A stretch of DNA of 64,000 nucleotides from Leptobrachium leishanense. Taxonomy: Eukaryota > Chordata > Amphibia > Anura > Megophryidae. The stretch spans positions 50,164,693 through 50,228,692 of the forward strand of contig CM019071.1 of NCBI GenBank assembly GCA_009667805.1, given 5' to 3'. The notes beneath the pieces were generated by a model. The model did not search any database. It had not been told where the DNA came from and saw only the letters and a list, made by a program, of their open reading frames with translations. The position numbers were made by a program, and so were the translations under genes. This document shows, one piece after another, positions 44,561 through 55,181 of the stretch. Each line of letters opens with the position of its first letter. Position 1 is the first letter of the stretch.

Positions 44561-45071
44561 TTTATCCGAGGTCTCGATGTGAAAAAAAAATAGATGAAGA
44601 TGATAATAGAGTAAGTCTGCCGTTAAACACATCAGCAGTCTGATTTTCTAAAGACAATTATTCCACAAACACACCAAAAAAAAGGAATTAGGTGTATATA
44701 GATTGTGACACTCTGACATAGTATAAATTGGTGCCACCAATTCAAAAATTGGCATCGATCAATTAACTCTGTTTCAAATAGTTCTGAACATTTCTCATTA
44801 AGACTTAAATCAGACTCAATAATTATGCCGAGGTGGCTCCCATTCGGATTCTATCGGCTAAAATGTGATCAGTTGGACATTTAAATAGAGTCCCGTAAGA
44901 AATTCTACAAAATAAGAAGACTGTTTGTTTATGTTTTCGTGAGATGAATAACCATGTATTTTCTCATGGCGACACCGTGAGCGACCTCGGCATAATTATT
45001 GAACCTGATTTAAGTCACCGAATCGGCCCAATTCGTGAAAAAAACAAATCAGGCCGAATCGAAACGCACAT
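44561..45071. other. Unassigned, possible hAT-like end
   Basis: No coding sequence. The last bases (CACATCCCTA, about 45059-45068) resemble a hAT terminus such as GCTCATCCCTA, but no matching left end or duplication was found. Confidence 0.35.
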
Positions 45072-45955
45072 CCCTAGTAGTATCCCGTTATCCCAAGGAA
45101 AGCTCTGACTTGTTTTTTGCTGGTGGGACGTGGCCACTCCTGAATGGTTTCTACTTTTGTTTAGCTGGAGTTTTATGACTCCACCCCCAATCGTGTAACC
45201 TAAATATTTGGCTTCCTCTAACCCCAGGGCACATTTTTTTGGATTAGCAGTGATACCTGCTCTATGGAGAGAGTATCCAAGACAGCTTGGACTCGAGGCA
45301 AATGAGTTTCCCAGTCAGTGCTATGTACTACTATGTCATCCAAGTATGCTGTCTCAAATGTTTGTCCATAGCTCTTGGAAATGTAGCAGGTGCATTTTGT
45401 AACCCAAAAGGCATCTTTTTATATTGAAACGAACCCTCAGGGGTTACAAAGGCGGTCTTCTCCTTGGCGCCTTCTGTCAGTGGAATCTGCCAATATCCTT
45501 TCGTCAAGTCCAAAGTTGTCAGCTAACGAGCTGTGCCCAGACGGTCTATAAGTTCGTCTACCCGGGGCATAGGATAAGTGTCAAACTTGGTCATTGAATT
45601 GACCTTTCTAAAATCATTACAAAACCTCCAACTCCCATCTGGCTTTGGGACTAGGACAATGGGACTGCACCAGTCACTACTGGACTCTTCAATGGTGTCT
45701 AGCTCAAGCATTTTATTCACCTCCCCGCTAATGTCTTTCCTCCTTGCCTCAGGAATACGGTAAGGCTTAAGTTTAACTAGGGCCCCTGTTACCGATGTGT
45801 GATCAGGCAGCTCTGAAAATTTATCGTTTTTTTTATTAAAAACTCTCTGACTTCCTGCTTTTGTGATTTAGACAGCGACTCAGCAATTGTTACTTCAGGG
45901 ACCTGAAGGGGTTCAGTATCCAGCTGGTGGGCTACTGGGATGGACCCAGCAGCTA
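45072..45955 (-). pseudogene. pol: Gmr1-like pol: reverse transcriptase
   Basis: Minus frames 45523-45720 (SSDWCSPIVLVPKPDGSW, FCNDFRKVNSMTKFDTYPMP) and 45331-45513 (MDLTKGYWQIPLTEGAKEK, FGLQNAPATF), then the YxDD region (about 45360-45325, reading AYLDDIVVHS in one frame) and thumb/connection sequence to 45072. It has frame breaks, at least between the two frames near 45515-45525. Normally followed by RNase H, which is lost. The segment 45730-45955 upstream links it to integrase. Confidence 0.82.
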
Positions 45956-45960
45956 GCGAT

Positions 45961-46823
45961 TGTTACGGTGGCAGTACCACCAGGCACGCACCACCCTATT
46001 CTTGCCCTCCGATCCTTGGAAGTGGTCGGTCTGTATATGTATCCCTAAGAATATAACTCGCAGCAAGGTGAGGCCTTGGTTCCTGAGAGAAGCCCCTATG
46101 GGCAGAGATGCAGGGTAAACTGCAAGGACAGGTGAAAGCAACAAAGGGTTAACAAAAGACCTCTGTACGGCAATACCAAAGATTCCCTGCACTGAAAGAC
46201 CGGTCTTTAGGATAGCCGGATCTAATCTAAAGGAAAGTATTACCTTGAAGCCGTACAGAGTCTTTTGTTGTATACAGATGACAGGGTTCCCTGGAAACGG
46301 TACAGACAAGGAATATACAATAGAGTAGTCATAAAGAGGAAAGCCAAAGGTCATAACCAGAGAGAGTACGTCATACAGAATATAGGAATAGGAACCAGAA
46401 GGGAAGTCAGCCAAGCCAAAATCAGTAACCGGGGAATCTGAATGGAACATAAACAGCAAAACAAAATACAGCAATAGACAGAACTGAATACACAGAAGGA
46501 ACTGACATAAACTGGAACAGAAATAACAGAGGGAAAAACTGAACAAGGATGAACAAACGGAGGATATCAGGAACACAGCAAGGAGCTCTCAGGACGCAAG
46601 GAGACCAGGCAAAGGAAAATGACCCAGCAATGTCCTATAGGTACATTGCTCTAATATAGGCAGGGGAATCAAGGCAAGGGTCAACAGGTGAGCAGCACAC
46701 AGAACACCAATTAACCCCTGGGAGGCCACCCAGGAATTGGCAGCAACAGAAACACAAGGGAAAAAACACAATATTACAAATACAGAGGGCAGGAAGACAG
46801 GTTTGCCAGCATAGAACGTGACA
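45961..46823 (-). mobile_element. 3' LTR of sushi-like element
   Basis: 863 bp. TATA-like TATATTA (46652-46658, minus) and the 11-nt self-primer sequence (46618-46628) repeat those of the 5' LTR. Confidence 0.93.
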
Positions 46824-46840
46824 GTATCCCCTCCTCCACG
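46824..46840 (-). promoter_or_regulatory. Polypurine tract of sushi-like element
   Basis: Minus strand GTGGAGGAGGGGATA abuts the 3' LTR start TGTCACG. Confidence 0.85.
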
Positions 46841-46909
46841 GGTGACCCCAGGGCACCCAAAACAACAAACATGACTGACAGAATCAGGAAACCAGACCAC
46901 GAACACCAG

Positions 46910-48592
46910 TCACCAAAGTCCCCTGAGGTCCCACTCAGAGTCGTCATCCTCCTCCACAAGACGCCCCCGTCTATGAGGGTTCCTTTGAAGGGCAACCCAG
47001 TGGTCCCTCCCGAACACCAGTCCAGAGGGCGACTGCACATAGCCCTCAGGGACATGACGGGGTAGGGGGACCTCGGCATAAGTCAGACCGGGCATAGAAC
47101 CAGCTGGACCAGGGTTAGACACCTTTACATGTCTTCTCCTAGAACGAGATCTCGAACTGGTGACCAGTCCACACGACACGGCAACAGTGGGAGTAGGCTC
47201 GCCCACCTGTGCCTTACCATGAGGTTTGGAAACCTCGGACTCTCTGTGGGGCATGGGCACAGTGGTGCTGCAATGCAGCTTTGGCACTGCTGACACACAG
47301 CTTGCCATGGATCTGACTGGCAGCTTACCAGAATCAGACATCACTGTCACCGCTGGCTTCGTGCCAGGATCAGGCAGCACCCGTGGCTTCGTGCCAGGCT
47401 GGGCTGGCTGCGCATTGCCAGACGGAGACAGGACTGGCTGAGCATTGCCAGACGGAGACAGGACTGGCTGCGCTTTGCCAGACGGAGACAGGACTGGCTT
47501 CTCATTGCCAGACGGAAACAGGACTGGCTTCTCATTGCCAGACGGAAACAGGACTGGCTTCTCATTGCCAGGCGGAAACAGGACTGGCTTCTCATTGCCA
47601 GGCGGAAACAGGACTGGCTTCTCATTGCCAGGCGGAAACAGGACTGGCTTCTCATTGCCAGACGGAAACAGGACTGGCTTCTCATTGCCAGACGGAAACA
47701 GGACTGGCTTCTCATTGCCAGACGGAAACAGGACTGGCTTACCGCCAATGGGCACTGGGGTTGCGGCTCTACATGTAATACACCCAGTAACAATATGTAG
47801 GGACTGTCTTTTGGCTGCCAGTCGCTGCTCAGAACCAGCCAGTTGTGTCTTTAAACCCCTACAGCCATCAGAGGTATTCACATAAGTCTGAGGTTTATTA
47901 TCGGATGCCATGAGCGACATAACCTCCATGGGTACTTCTTCCTCTGGCCTTGTGGCCAAAAAGGATTCATCCTTCATAGACTCAAGTGCCTCTTTCTCAG
48001 ACCTGGATTTCTCAGGAGGTCTGAACTCAAAGTGGGGTCTGGTGCCATCTGACTCCCCGCAGGGTCTGGCACCATCAGATCCCCTATGTGGTCTGGCACT
48101 ATCCGACTTCCAGCTAGGTCTGGCACCGTCAGACCCCCTACGTGGTCTGGCACCCTCTGATTCCCAGCTGTAACTGGCACCAGTGGATCTCATGAGTGGT
48201 CTAGCTTTAGCGGCCTTACTGTGGGACATGGGCACAGTTGGCACTCGGCCAGTATCAGGGCGCACAGACTCACCACAAGTCTTGAGACGCACCGGCACTC
48301 CAGCCCCAGGACGCACCGGCACTCCAGCCCCAGGACGCACCGGCTTGAGGGGACATCCAGACAAAAAGTGCAACGAACTGGCACAATAGAAACAGAGATT
48401 GTACTCACGTCTTCTGTTCTTTTCATCAGGAGAAAGGGGACCACGAACCCTGCTTTCAAATGAAACCTGATTGCCAGAGTCTAGACACAGGCTCAGTAAC
48501 CCTTTGAGGTGAACCACAAATTCCTCAAACATGTGCAATATGGTTTCCAACACGGTACACATCTCTGCGGGTTTATGTAATGGCTGGGTCAT
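46910..48592 (-). CDS. gag: Gag-like protein with CCHC knuckle and 10-residue repeats
   Basis: An intact 560-codon frame starting MTQPLHKPAEM, three bases after the 5' LTR. Residues 67-80 form a zinc knuckle, CFYCASSLHFLSGC (C-x2-C-x4-H-x4-C), preceded by PLSPDEKNRRREYN, as in sushi-class gag and its domesticated relatives (PEG10/RTL). The usual capsid of about 200 residues before the knuckle is almost all missing. After it come basic/serine-rich segments (SDGARPxxESDGARP repeats), about a dozen copies of a decapeptide (GNEKPVLFPS), and an acidic end (LVEEDDDSEWDLRGLW). No protease motif. Possibly packaged and mobilised by a complete relative. The same frame is also open upstream through the LTR for 196 codons. 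Confidence 0.8.
   Translation of the reverse strand: MTQPLHKPAEMCTVLETILHMFEEFVVHLKGLLSLCLDSGNQVSFESRVRGPLSPDEKNRRREYNLCFYCASSLHFLSGCPLKPVRPGAGVPVRPGAGVPVRLKTCGESVRPDTGRVPTVPMSHSKAAKARPLMRSTGASYSWESEGARPRRGSDGARPSWKSDSARPHRGSDGARPCGESDGTRPHFEFRPPEKSRSEKEALESMKDESFLATRPEEEVPMEVMSLMASDNKPQTYVNTSDGCRGLKTQLAGSEQRLAAKRQSLHIVTGCITCRAATPVPIGGKPVLFPSGNEKPVLFPSGNEKPVLFPSGNEKPVLFPPGNEKPVLFPPGNEKPVLFPPGNEKPVLFPSGNEKPVLFPSGNEKPVLSPSGKAQPVLSPSGNAQPVLSPSGNAQPAQPGTKPRVLPDPGTKPAVTVMSDSGKLPVRSMASCVSAVPKLHCSTTVPMPHRESEVSKPHGKAQVGEPTPTVAVSCGLVTSSRSRSRRRHVKVSNPGPAGSMPGLTYAEVPLPRHVPEGYVQSPSGLVFGRDHWVALQRNPHRRGRLVEEDDDSEWDLRGLW
47380..47750 (-). repeat. 30-bp minisatellite coding decapeptide repeats
   Basis: About twelve copies of GGACTGGCTTCTCATTGCCA plus GACGGAAACA (+ strand), multiple of three, so the gag frame is kept. 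Variants cluster (GACGGAGACA at the left, GGCGGAAACA in the middle). Confidence 0.95.
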
Positions 48593-48593
48593 T
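48583..48593 (-). promoter_or_regulatory. Self-priming primer-binding site
   Basis: Minus strand AATGACCCAGC, one base from the 5' LTR edge (48595). Its exact complement GCTGGGTCATT occurs on the minus strand at 49261-49251 in the LTR, 30 nt after the TATA box, where transcription should start. The match is exactly 11 nt, the length known for Tf1. No tRNA-type TGG site is present. The gag start codon (48592-48590) overlaps it. Confidence 0.82.
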
Positions 48594-48594
48594 A

Positions 48595-49456
48595 TGTTAC
48601 GGTGGCAGTACCACCAGGCACGCACCACCCTATTCTTGCCCTCCGATCCTTGGAAGTGGTCGGTCTGTATATGTATCCCTAAGAATATAACTCGCAGCAA
48701 GGTGAGGCCTTGGTTCCTGAGAGAAGCCCCTATGGGCAGAGATGCAGGGTAAACTGCAAGGACAGGTGAAAGCAACAAAGGGTTAACAAAAGACCTCTGT
48801 AAGGCAATACCAAAGATTCCCTGCACTGAAAGACCGGTCTTTAGGATAGCCGGATCTAATCTAAAGGAAAGTATTACCTTGAAGCCGTACAGAGTCTTTT
48901 GTTGTATACAGATGACAGGGTTCCCTGGAAACGGTACAGACAAGGAATATACAATAGAGTAGTCATAAAGAGGAAAGCCAAAGGTCATAACCAGAGAGAG
49001 TACGTCATACAGAATATAGGAATAGGAACCAGAAGGGAAGTCAGCCAAGCCAAAATCAGTAACCGGGGAATCTGAATGGAACATAAACAGCAAAACAAAA
49101 TACAGCAATAGACAGAACTGAATACACAGAAGGAACTGACATAAACTGGAACAGAAATAACAGAGGGAAAAACTGAACAAGGATGAGCAAAGGAGGATAT
49201 CAGGAACACAGCAAGGAGCTCGCAGGACGCAAGGAGACCAGGCAAAGGAAAATGACCCAGCAATGTCCTATAGGTACATTGCTCTAATATAGGCAGGGGA
49301 ATCAAGGCAAGGGTCAACAGGTGAGCAGCACACAGAACACCAATTAACCCCTGGGAGGCCACCCAGGAATTGGCAGCAACAGAAACACAAGGGAAAAAAC
49401 ACAATATTACAAATACAGAGGGCAGGAAGACAGGTTTGCCAGCATAGAACGTGACA
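48595..49456 (-). mobile_element. 5' LTR of sushi-like element
   Basis: 862 bp. TATA-like TATATTA at 49291-49285; predicted transcript start near 49261. U3 would be about 195 bp and R-U5 about 667 bp. An open frame runs through R-U5 into gag. Confidence 0.93.
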
Positions 49457-49535
49457 GCGATATTATATATTCTCTGCTGAGCTGCCTGCGATTGGTATCA
49501 CCACTGTAATTCTGTCCTGCATCTGCGAAATATGC

Positions 49536-49791
49536 TCAATAATGCTTTTGTGGGGTGTCTATGTCCAAAAGTCCCCGAGGGTGTCTCCCATAGAGCAATT
49601 CAAATAGAGAGTACCCTGTAGAGGACTGAGGAACTTCTCTGATGGCAAACATCAGGAATGGGAGCAAATAGTCCCAGTTTTTCCCATCCTTGTCAACAAC
49701 CTTTTTCAGCATGCTTTTTAAGGTTTTATTAAATCGCTCTACTAGGCCATCGGTTTGAGGATGATATACCAAGGTTTGCAAATGTGTCACC
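49536..49791 (-). pseudogene. pol: Gmr1-like pol: integrase, part after the MITE
   Basis: Holds the third catalytic residue in GLVERFNKTLKSMLKK and the context LQTLVYHPQTDG, followed by WDYLLPFLMFAIREVPQSST and LLYGRHPRGLLDI. The other two catalytic residues are on the far side of the piggyBac-like MITE. Ends at a stop near 49536; about 70 bp more of the element follow before the sushi-like insertion. Confidence 0.87.
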
Positions 49792-50299
49792 TTAACCCTT
49801 TCGCTGCTGAGGCTTTTCCCGCCCCTGTGCTGAGGTCATTTTTTACCTGTTTTGCGCATCATGTTTAAACGTGTTTTGAAGGCTTATTTTAGTATATGAC
49901 ACCGACATATTATATATCGTTCTTTCCGTCAGACTCGGTAGATTCATAATATGTCATTATTATATGTATACGTTATGTCATGTTTGTATATTATAACAAA
50001 AAATGCAATAAAATATGTATTTTCAATAATTTACAATGTGTAAAGTGTTTTTTTTCCACATTTTAACATGCGAGCAATTGCGGTTATATTTTGTATGGGG
50101 TGCGCTTGTTAAAAAAATTAGAGATGGGGTCTCGTTACATTTTTTTTTGGGGAAAATGACACCATTTTTAACAAACGCACCGCATACAAAAATCGTTAAT
50201 GCAGCATCATTGTTCACATTATAATTGAAATGGGAACAATATTGCTGCATTAACAAACCAAAAAAAAAAAAAAAAAAAGTGTTTATTTTTTTTTTTTTT

Positions 50300-50335
<36 letters not shown>

Positions 50336-51018
50336 TTTTTTACTTTCATGTTTGGTATCGTTGGAACGGCCATGCTCTGGCCGATCCAACCATATCAAAA
50401 TTTAACCCCTAACTGCCACGGATCGGGAGATAGGGAGTTCATTGGAACTCCCTATCTCCACAGTTCGTGGCAGTTAGGGGTTAACTGTAGGACTGGCGTC
50501 ATCGTGCTGCGCACGATGACGCCAGTCCTCTGGGGGAGTTCCCGGAAGCTTGGCCGACATCCAAGATGTCGGCCAGCTCCCGGGAAGGATCGCGAAACGG
50601 CGCTTTTCAGCGCCGATTTGCGATCCAGCTCCCCAGGGGTTAATGCCAGGCATCATTTGGAAGGGCAGGCTGTGCCCTTCCAATGATGCCTGGGTTAAGC
50701 CCCTGTGTGCCGCCGATCGGGAGGGAGAGAGGTCCGAAGGACCTCCCCCCCTCCCTTTCAGGCGCCTCCTCCGCACATGCGGGGGGGGCGCCTGAATTAG
50801 GTGTCATCGCGGGGGCGCGATGACACCTAATAATGGCGGCCACTGCTCCGGATGCCGGGCTGACATCCAGGATGTCAGCCCGCACCGGAGGGGCCAGCGA
50901 TCGGCCGGAACCTGGCCGAACGCTGACCCCAATGCGAGGACGCGCTCAGCGCGTCCTCCGCATACCAGCGGCAATGCTGAGGACGCGCTGAGCGCGTCCT
51001 TAGCATTGAAGTGGTTAA
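49792..51018. mobile_element. piggyBac-like MITE splitting integrase
   Basis: Element 49796-51014 (1219 bp), TTAA at 49792-49795 and 51015-51018. It is the reverse-oriented relative of 42377-43610, with the AT-rich half first and the hairpin chain at about 50345-51010. It includes long A/T homopolymers at 50262-50340. Confidence 0.92.
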
Positions 51019-51805
51019 ACAACTTGCACAATTCTTTTGTCACTTGTGACATAAATGGGATGCCTTGGTCTGTCAGAAGGTCCTTAGGGACCCCAACCCG
51101 GCTAAACACCTGTAATAACTCTGTAGCTATTTTCTTGGCTGATGGCTGGCATAGGGGAATTGCTTCAGGGTAACGGGTAGCGTAATCCATAATGACCAGG
51201 ATATATTGATGCCCTCGGGCAGACTTCCGAAGCGGGCCCACAAGGTCCATAGCAATTCTCTCAAATGGCACTTCGATTATTGGCAAGGGTACTAAGGGAC
51301 TCCGACAATGAGTTAGGGGTGCAGACATTTGACAAACCGGACAAGATTTGCAATAGTTTTCAATGTATTTTTGTACCCCAGGCCAGTAAAACCTCTGTAA
51401 AACCCTTTCAGTGGTTTTCTCGGTACCTAAATGACCCCCCAATAAGTGTCCATGGGCAAGCTCCAATACCACCTTTTTGTATGGCTTGGGGACCACTAAT
51501 TGCTCAATAATTTAATTGTTCTTTTTATACACACGATATAGCATGTCATCATTACTAATGAAATAAGGAAAAGAGAGCCTATTCCCAGGTTCAACAGGTT
51601 CCCCATTGATCATCATAATATTTTCCAAAGCCCTCACAAGAGTAGGATCTTTCCTCTGCTCACTACCAAAGTTCTCTCTATGAGTGTTAAGATCTGCAAA
51701 CTCTAGAGTAGACTCAGTTTCAGCAGAGGGCGGTCTATACTCATTGGCTATAGGGCCATCAATTCTCCTGCCAAAACAGAGAAGGGAAAGTCTGGGGACC
51801 CCCAA
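51019..51805 (-). pseudogene. pol: Gmr1-like pol: integrase, zinc finger and core
   Basis: Minus frames 51512-51805 (linker, LSFPYFISNDDMLYRVYKKN) and 51496-51019: H2C2 zinc finger (HGHLLGGHLGTEKT ... CKSCPVCQ) and core with the first two catalytic residues in RIAMDLVGPLR and LTDQGIPFMS. A stop (TAA, about 51512) separates the two frames. The core is cut by the TTAA insertion right after ELCKLF. Its position upstream of RT defines the Gmr1 order. Confidence 0.88.
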
Positions 51806-52574
51806 GAGGAACCCTCTGAATACAACTGCTCTGCAGCATCCATGTACTCGGATTCAGTCTCTGGTTTAGAAACTGTGGCACAGTCTGGGTGTTCCCAGAG
51901 TTCCCAAAATTCAGTGAAGTCTCTCCCTATAATTACATCATGCACCAAGTGAGGCATAACCCGAACCAAGTGCCTCAGATTACCCCATGCGGTTCCAGAC
52001 TACGAAGCTACCATGGGATACTCCCGCGTATCACCATGCACACACACTACAGTAACCTTTTTAGGCCGGAAGTTCACAGAGCCTATCAATTCAGCCTTAA
52101 CAAGAGTTACAAAATTTCCAGAGTTCAGCAAAGCAGTAACATGCTTATCATTCACAGTTATTGCACACATGTGTTTTCCCTTCACTGGCACTGCGGTGCA
52201 TGAAACAGTGGCAAACAAAGACTGCCGTCTTTCCTTCAAAGACAAGTCACACTGCATAGGCTCATCAGTTAATGGACAGTTCGCAGCTACATGTCTAAGT
52301 TCCTGACAACGAAAACATTTAATGTCGCTCAGGTTAGGACTGCTGACAGGCACTAGTTTTCCTGCTTTGGAACGCCAACCTCCCCAGTTTACATCAGCAG
52401 TTTTTCCCCCTGCTTCCTTGCCACACTCACCACCCACTTTCCCTGGAACAGTCCTACCGATTGCCGAGGGAGGCAGTGGTTTTGGGCGGAAAGGTCCATG
52501 GGCTCTTTCGGGAGGAGTTCAAGTCCTCAGCTGCAAAGTACCTCTCAACAATCTCCACAAGCTGATCGACCGAC
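51748..52574 (-). pseudogene. Gmr1-like gag C-terminus, zinc knuckle and protease
   Basis: From 52574 downwards: end of the SCAN-like capsid (SVDQLVEIVERYFAAEDL), a basic linker, a zinc knuckle CFRCQELRHVAANC (about 52320-52279), then the protease-like segment VTALLNSGNFVTLVKAELI (the catalytic D of DSG is N) and the frame 51748-51969 with DVIIGRDFTEFWEL, the typical protease C-terminal I-I-G-x-D/N motif. Broken by a stop near 52000 and small frameshifts. Gag and pol appear as one continuous reading region. Confidence 0.85.
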
Positions 52575-52900
52575 TTAGGCTAGGGTCAGAGTGGGGCAGT
52601 CGGAACGCGCGTGCAGGCGCACTAAATCACGGCGGCAGTAGCAGCACATAACGGCCAATGACGGCCAATATACGCAGTACGTGCGTACAAAAGTGCGCCG
52701 ACACCACGCAACCGGCAAATGAACGCATTTTTATCAGAACGTGAAACCGCTGCTACAGACGTACAGAGTGCGCGGCGGCCGCAGGGCAGCGTGTGTGCGT
52801 GATTAGGAGACGTCAGACGCTGCTAGTGTGCGGCCTACATAACGCTCAAACAGCCGGAATTCCCCAGAATTGCGTTGGTGAGTACCTGCGACTGTGAAAG

Positions 52901-53084
52901 ATGTCTGGACCAGAGATGGACGTCGAGAGGCTCATCAGCGCTGTGGGGGAGCATCCAGGGATCTGGGATACGGCCTGCGAGAGGTATAAGGACAAGGGGA
53001 AGAAGGCGAGCGCATGGGTCGAGGTGTCCCGTCAGGTGTACCCGGATTATGATATGTGGTCCGAGAAAGAGCAGCACATACAGA
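52901..53084 (+). pseudogene. Harbinger DNA-binding protein, exon 1 (MADF)
   Basis: Starts MSGPEMDVERLISAVGEHPG and continues GIWDTACERYKDKGKKASAW and VEVSRQVYPDYDMW: the first two helices of a MADF domain, which binds the transposon ends and brings in the transposase. Ends at a donor A|GTGAGT in phase 1. Joined by splicing to 54135, giving QEAMNKWRTVRDNYMR, the third MADF helix. This exon itself is intact. Confidence 0.82.
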
Positions 53085-53172
53085 GTGAGTATAATATTAT
53101 TTATTCATAATCCCATAAATGTAAATCACAATAATAATAATAAACAAACAAATGTAATCATTGATGTGAAAC

Positions 53173-54054
53173 TCAAATGCTCCCCAGCTGCCAGGGCACC
53201 TCACCTGCATCACTGATGAAATAATTAGATAGAGCATCGCGATACCTGTTGCTGTATCTATTCACAGCTATGATGTCATAGTTCACATCATCCACAAGAC
53301 CGACAACTGTGAGGGTATCGTCAAAATTAAAACCATCCCTGGCCCGCACATAATTATGTAGCATGCAACAGCATTTCACTATGTCCACACAGAAGTCCAC
53401 ATTCACATCCAGCGGTCTATGTAGAATCCTCCACTTGTTGGTCAGTATGCCAAAGGTACACTCCACATACCGTCTCGCCCGCGACAGCCTATAATTAAAC
53501 ACCCGCTTCTTCACAGTCAGGTGTGTCCCTGAGTAGGGCCGTAGGAGGTGTGTGGATAGGCCGAATGCTTCGTCACCCACGAAGGCATAGGGACTGCCAC
53601 GTCACTGCCAGGCAATGGTGCGGGTCTGGGGATGTTCAGGGACCCACTCTCAATTTCATTCCACAGTGTGGAGTTCCTGAACAGTGTGGAGTCAGAGTCT
53701 TTGCCGTATGAACCGACATCCACATACACAAAACTATAGTTGGCATCTGACACCGCCAGTAGGCCTATAGAAAAGTAATGTTTATAATTCTGATACAGTG
53801 AGCCACTGTGCGGTGGCTTCACTATGCGGACATGTTTGCCATCCACGGCTCCCAGGCAGTTTGGAAAGTTGGCTCTCTCCCAGAATCCTGCTGCAATTTC
53901 TAGACATGCCGTATGTGTCGGTCTTGGCAAACATTCGCCCTTCATGGTCTCCCATATGGTTTGGCACACCTTGCGGACGATCTCACCAGCTGTTGATCTG
54001 CCAACGCGGAAGCTATAATGCAGATCCTTCAAACTGCACCCACTAGCGAGATAC
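53173..54054 (-). pseudogene. Harbinger DDE transposase, exon 2
   Basis: Acceptor TTCTAG at 54060-54055. Frames 53517-54065 and 53173-53580 hold the catalytic domain: ASGCSLKDLHYSFRVGRST, first Asp in CLGAVDGKHVRI, second Asp in YVDVGSYGKDSDSTLF, then FGLSTHLLRPY and the Glu in RRYVECTFGILTNKWRIL, followed by VKCCCMLHNYVR. A frame break near 53570 separates the first two residues from the last. In PIF/Harbinger systems this enzyme (HARBI1 relatives) cuts and joins DNA at TWA targets. Confidence 0.9.
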
Positions 54055-54134
54055 CTAGAAGACAAAACAAAAATGTTTGAATATGATCACATACCATGAA
54101 CACAAGCTAATGTCACTCTCATCATGTTTTTCAG

Positions 54135-54849
54135 CACAAGAGGCGATGAACAAATGGCGCACAGTACGCGACAACTACATGCGCGTCCAGAAGAAGCAGG
54201 CCATGGCTGCGCGCTCTGGAGCTGGTGCGAAAAAGGTCCGGGGGTACATATATGCCGACCAACTATCGTTCCTCTGCAGGACCCAGGAGCCGCGCAGGAG
54301 TGTCAGCAGCATGGACCAGCCATCGACCTCTGGCACACAGGTACAACAAATGGTGCCAGGAGGTTCTGCCAGCTGCCAGGAGGAGGAGAACCGGGGTGGT
54401 GCTGAGTCGCAAATGGAGGAGGATTCGGAGACACCACAGGTGGCAGGTACCGCAACACGGTCAGCACCAGACCTGGCCAGAAGAGGAGGGCACAAGCTGC
54501 AGACCTGGAGCAGGCCATGGTCACCTTCATGGAGGCTCAGACCAACCATGCACACCAACGCTGCATGCTTGCGGACTCTGTGGACATGTCCTTCTTCAAT
54601 GCATGTATGCTCCTCCTCAACAGGATGAGCGAGGCAGAGAAGATGGAGTACCGGCACAGATCCCTGGAAATATTGGAGGACATCCTTTCCCGTCCCCATC
54701 ACGCAGCCGCCTACCATGCTGTGCCACAATCCGCCAGTGGATCTTCCGTCTCCAGTGAGGTGCTGTCCACCCGCCCAGCCATGCCCCCTGGAGCCAGGCC
54801 ACACACGGAGTCGGGGTCCAGCTGTAGCCACAGACACCGGCCCTCATGA
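54135..54849 (+). pseudogene. Harbinger DNA-binding protein, exon 2
   Basis: Acceptor TTTTTCAG at 54127-54134. Frame one (to about 54470): TQEAMNKWRTVRDNYMRVQK, then GAKKVRGYIYADQLSFLCRT and a low-complexity linker. After a frameshift the correct end is in 54517-54849: VDMSFFNACMLLLNRMSEAEK, YRHRSLEILEDILSRP, typical C-terminal helix of these proteins, ending at the stop near 54849. It lies inside the intron of the antisense transposase gene. Confidence 0.82.
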
Positions 54850-55181
54850 CCCAGATGCTCCGCGGTATCAGCAACTGTGATGCATGTCATAAATATTATT
54901 TTTTTTTTTTTGTTATGTGTTATTTGTTTTGATGTTTTATATATCCTGACCTTCTTAACGAGTTGTAATATATGTCCAGAATATATTACTGTTTTTTTTC
55001 ATATTATATTATTATTTTTTCTACATTGTTGTCGGAGTCATTTATGATTATGTACGTGTGATGTGATGCCCGTGTGTGTGTGTGTGTGCATGTAACAGTG
55101 GGCATGTGACTACAGACATGATGCACTCATGTCAGGTGACTGGCAGCGATGTCATGTATGCAGGTGTGTGACAGTACGTAC

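Larger units (their letters stand above)
45956..49461 (-). mobile_element. Sushi/Tf1-type LTR element, gag only, self-priming
   Basis: Element 45961-49456 (3.5 kb) with two LTRs of about 862 bp, TGTTACGG to CGTGACA, and a 5-bp duplication GCGAT (45956-45960 and 49457-49461). Coding strand is minus. The LTRs differ at only four or five positions by eye, so insertion is recent. It encodes one gag-like protein and no protease, RT or integrase: non-autonomous. The primer site pairs with the element's own transcript start rather than with a tRNA. It sits between integrase and RT of the Gmr1-like element. Confidence 0.92.

Noticed and set aside
45953..46576. 207-codon hydrophobic minus frame as a membrane-protein gene.
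   Set aside because: It is LTR R-U5 sequence of the sushi-like element and is repeated in the other LTR.
47380..47750. CRISPR-like regular 30-bp spacing.
   Set aside because: Continuous tandem repeat in a gag frame, no spacers.
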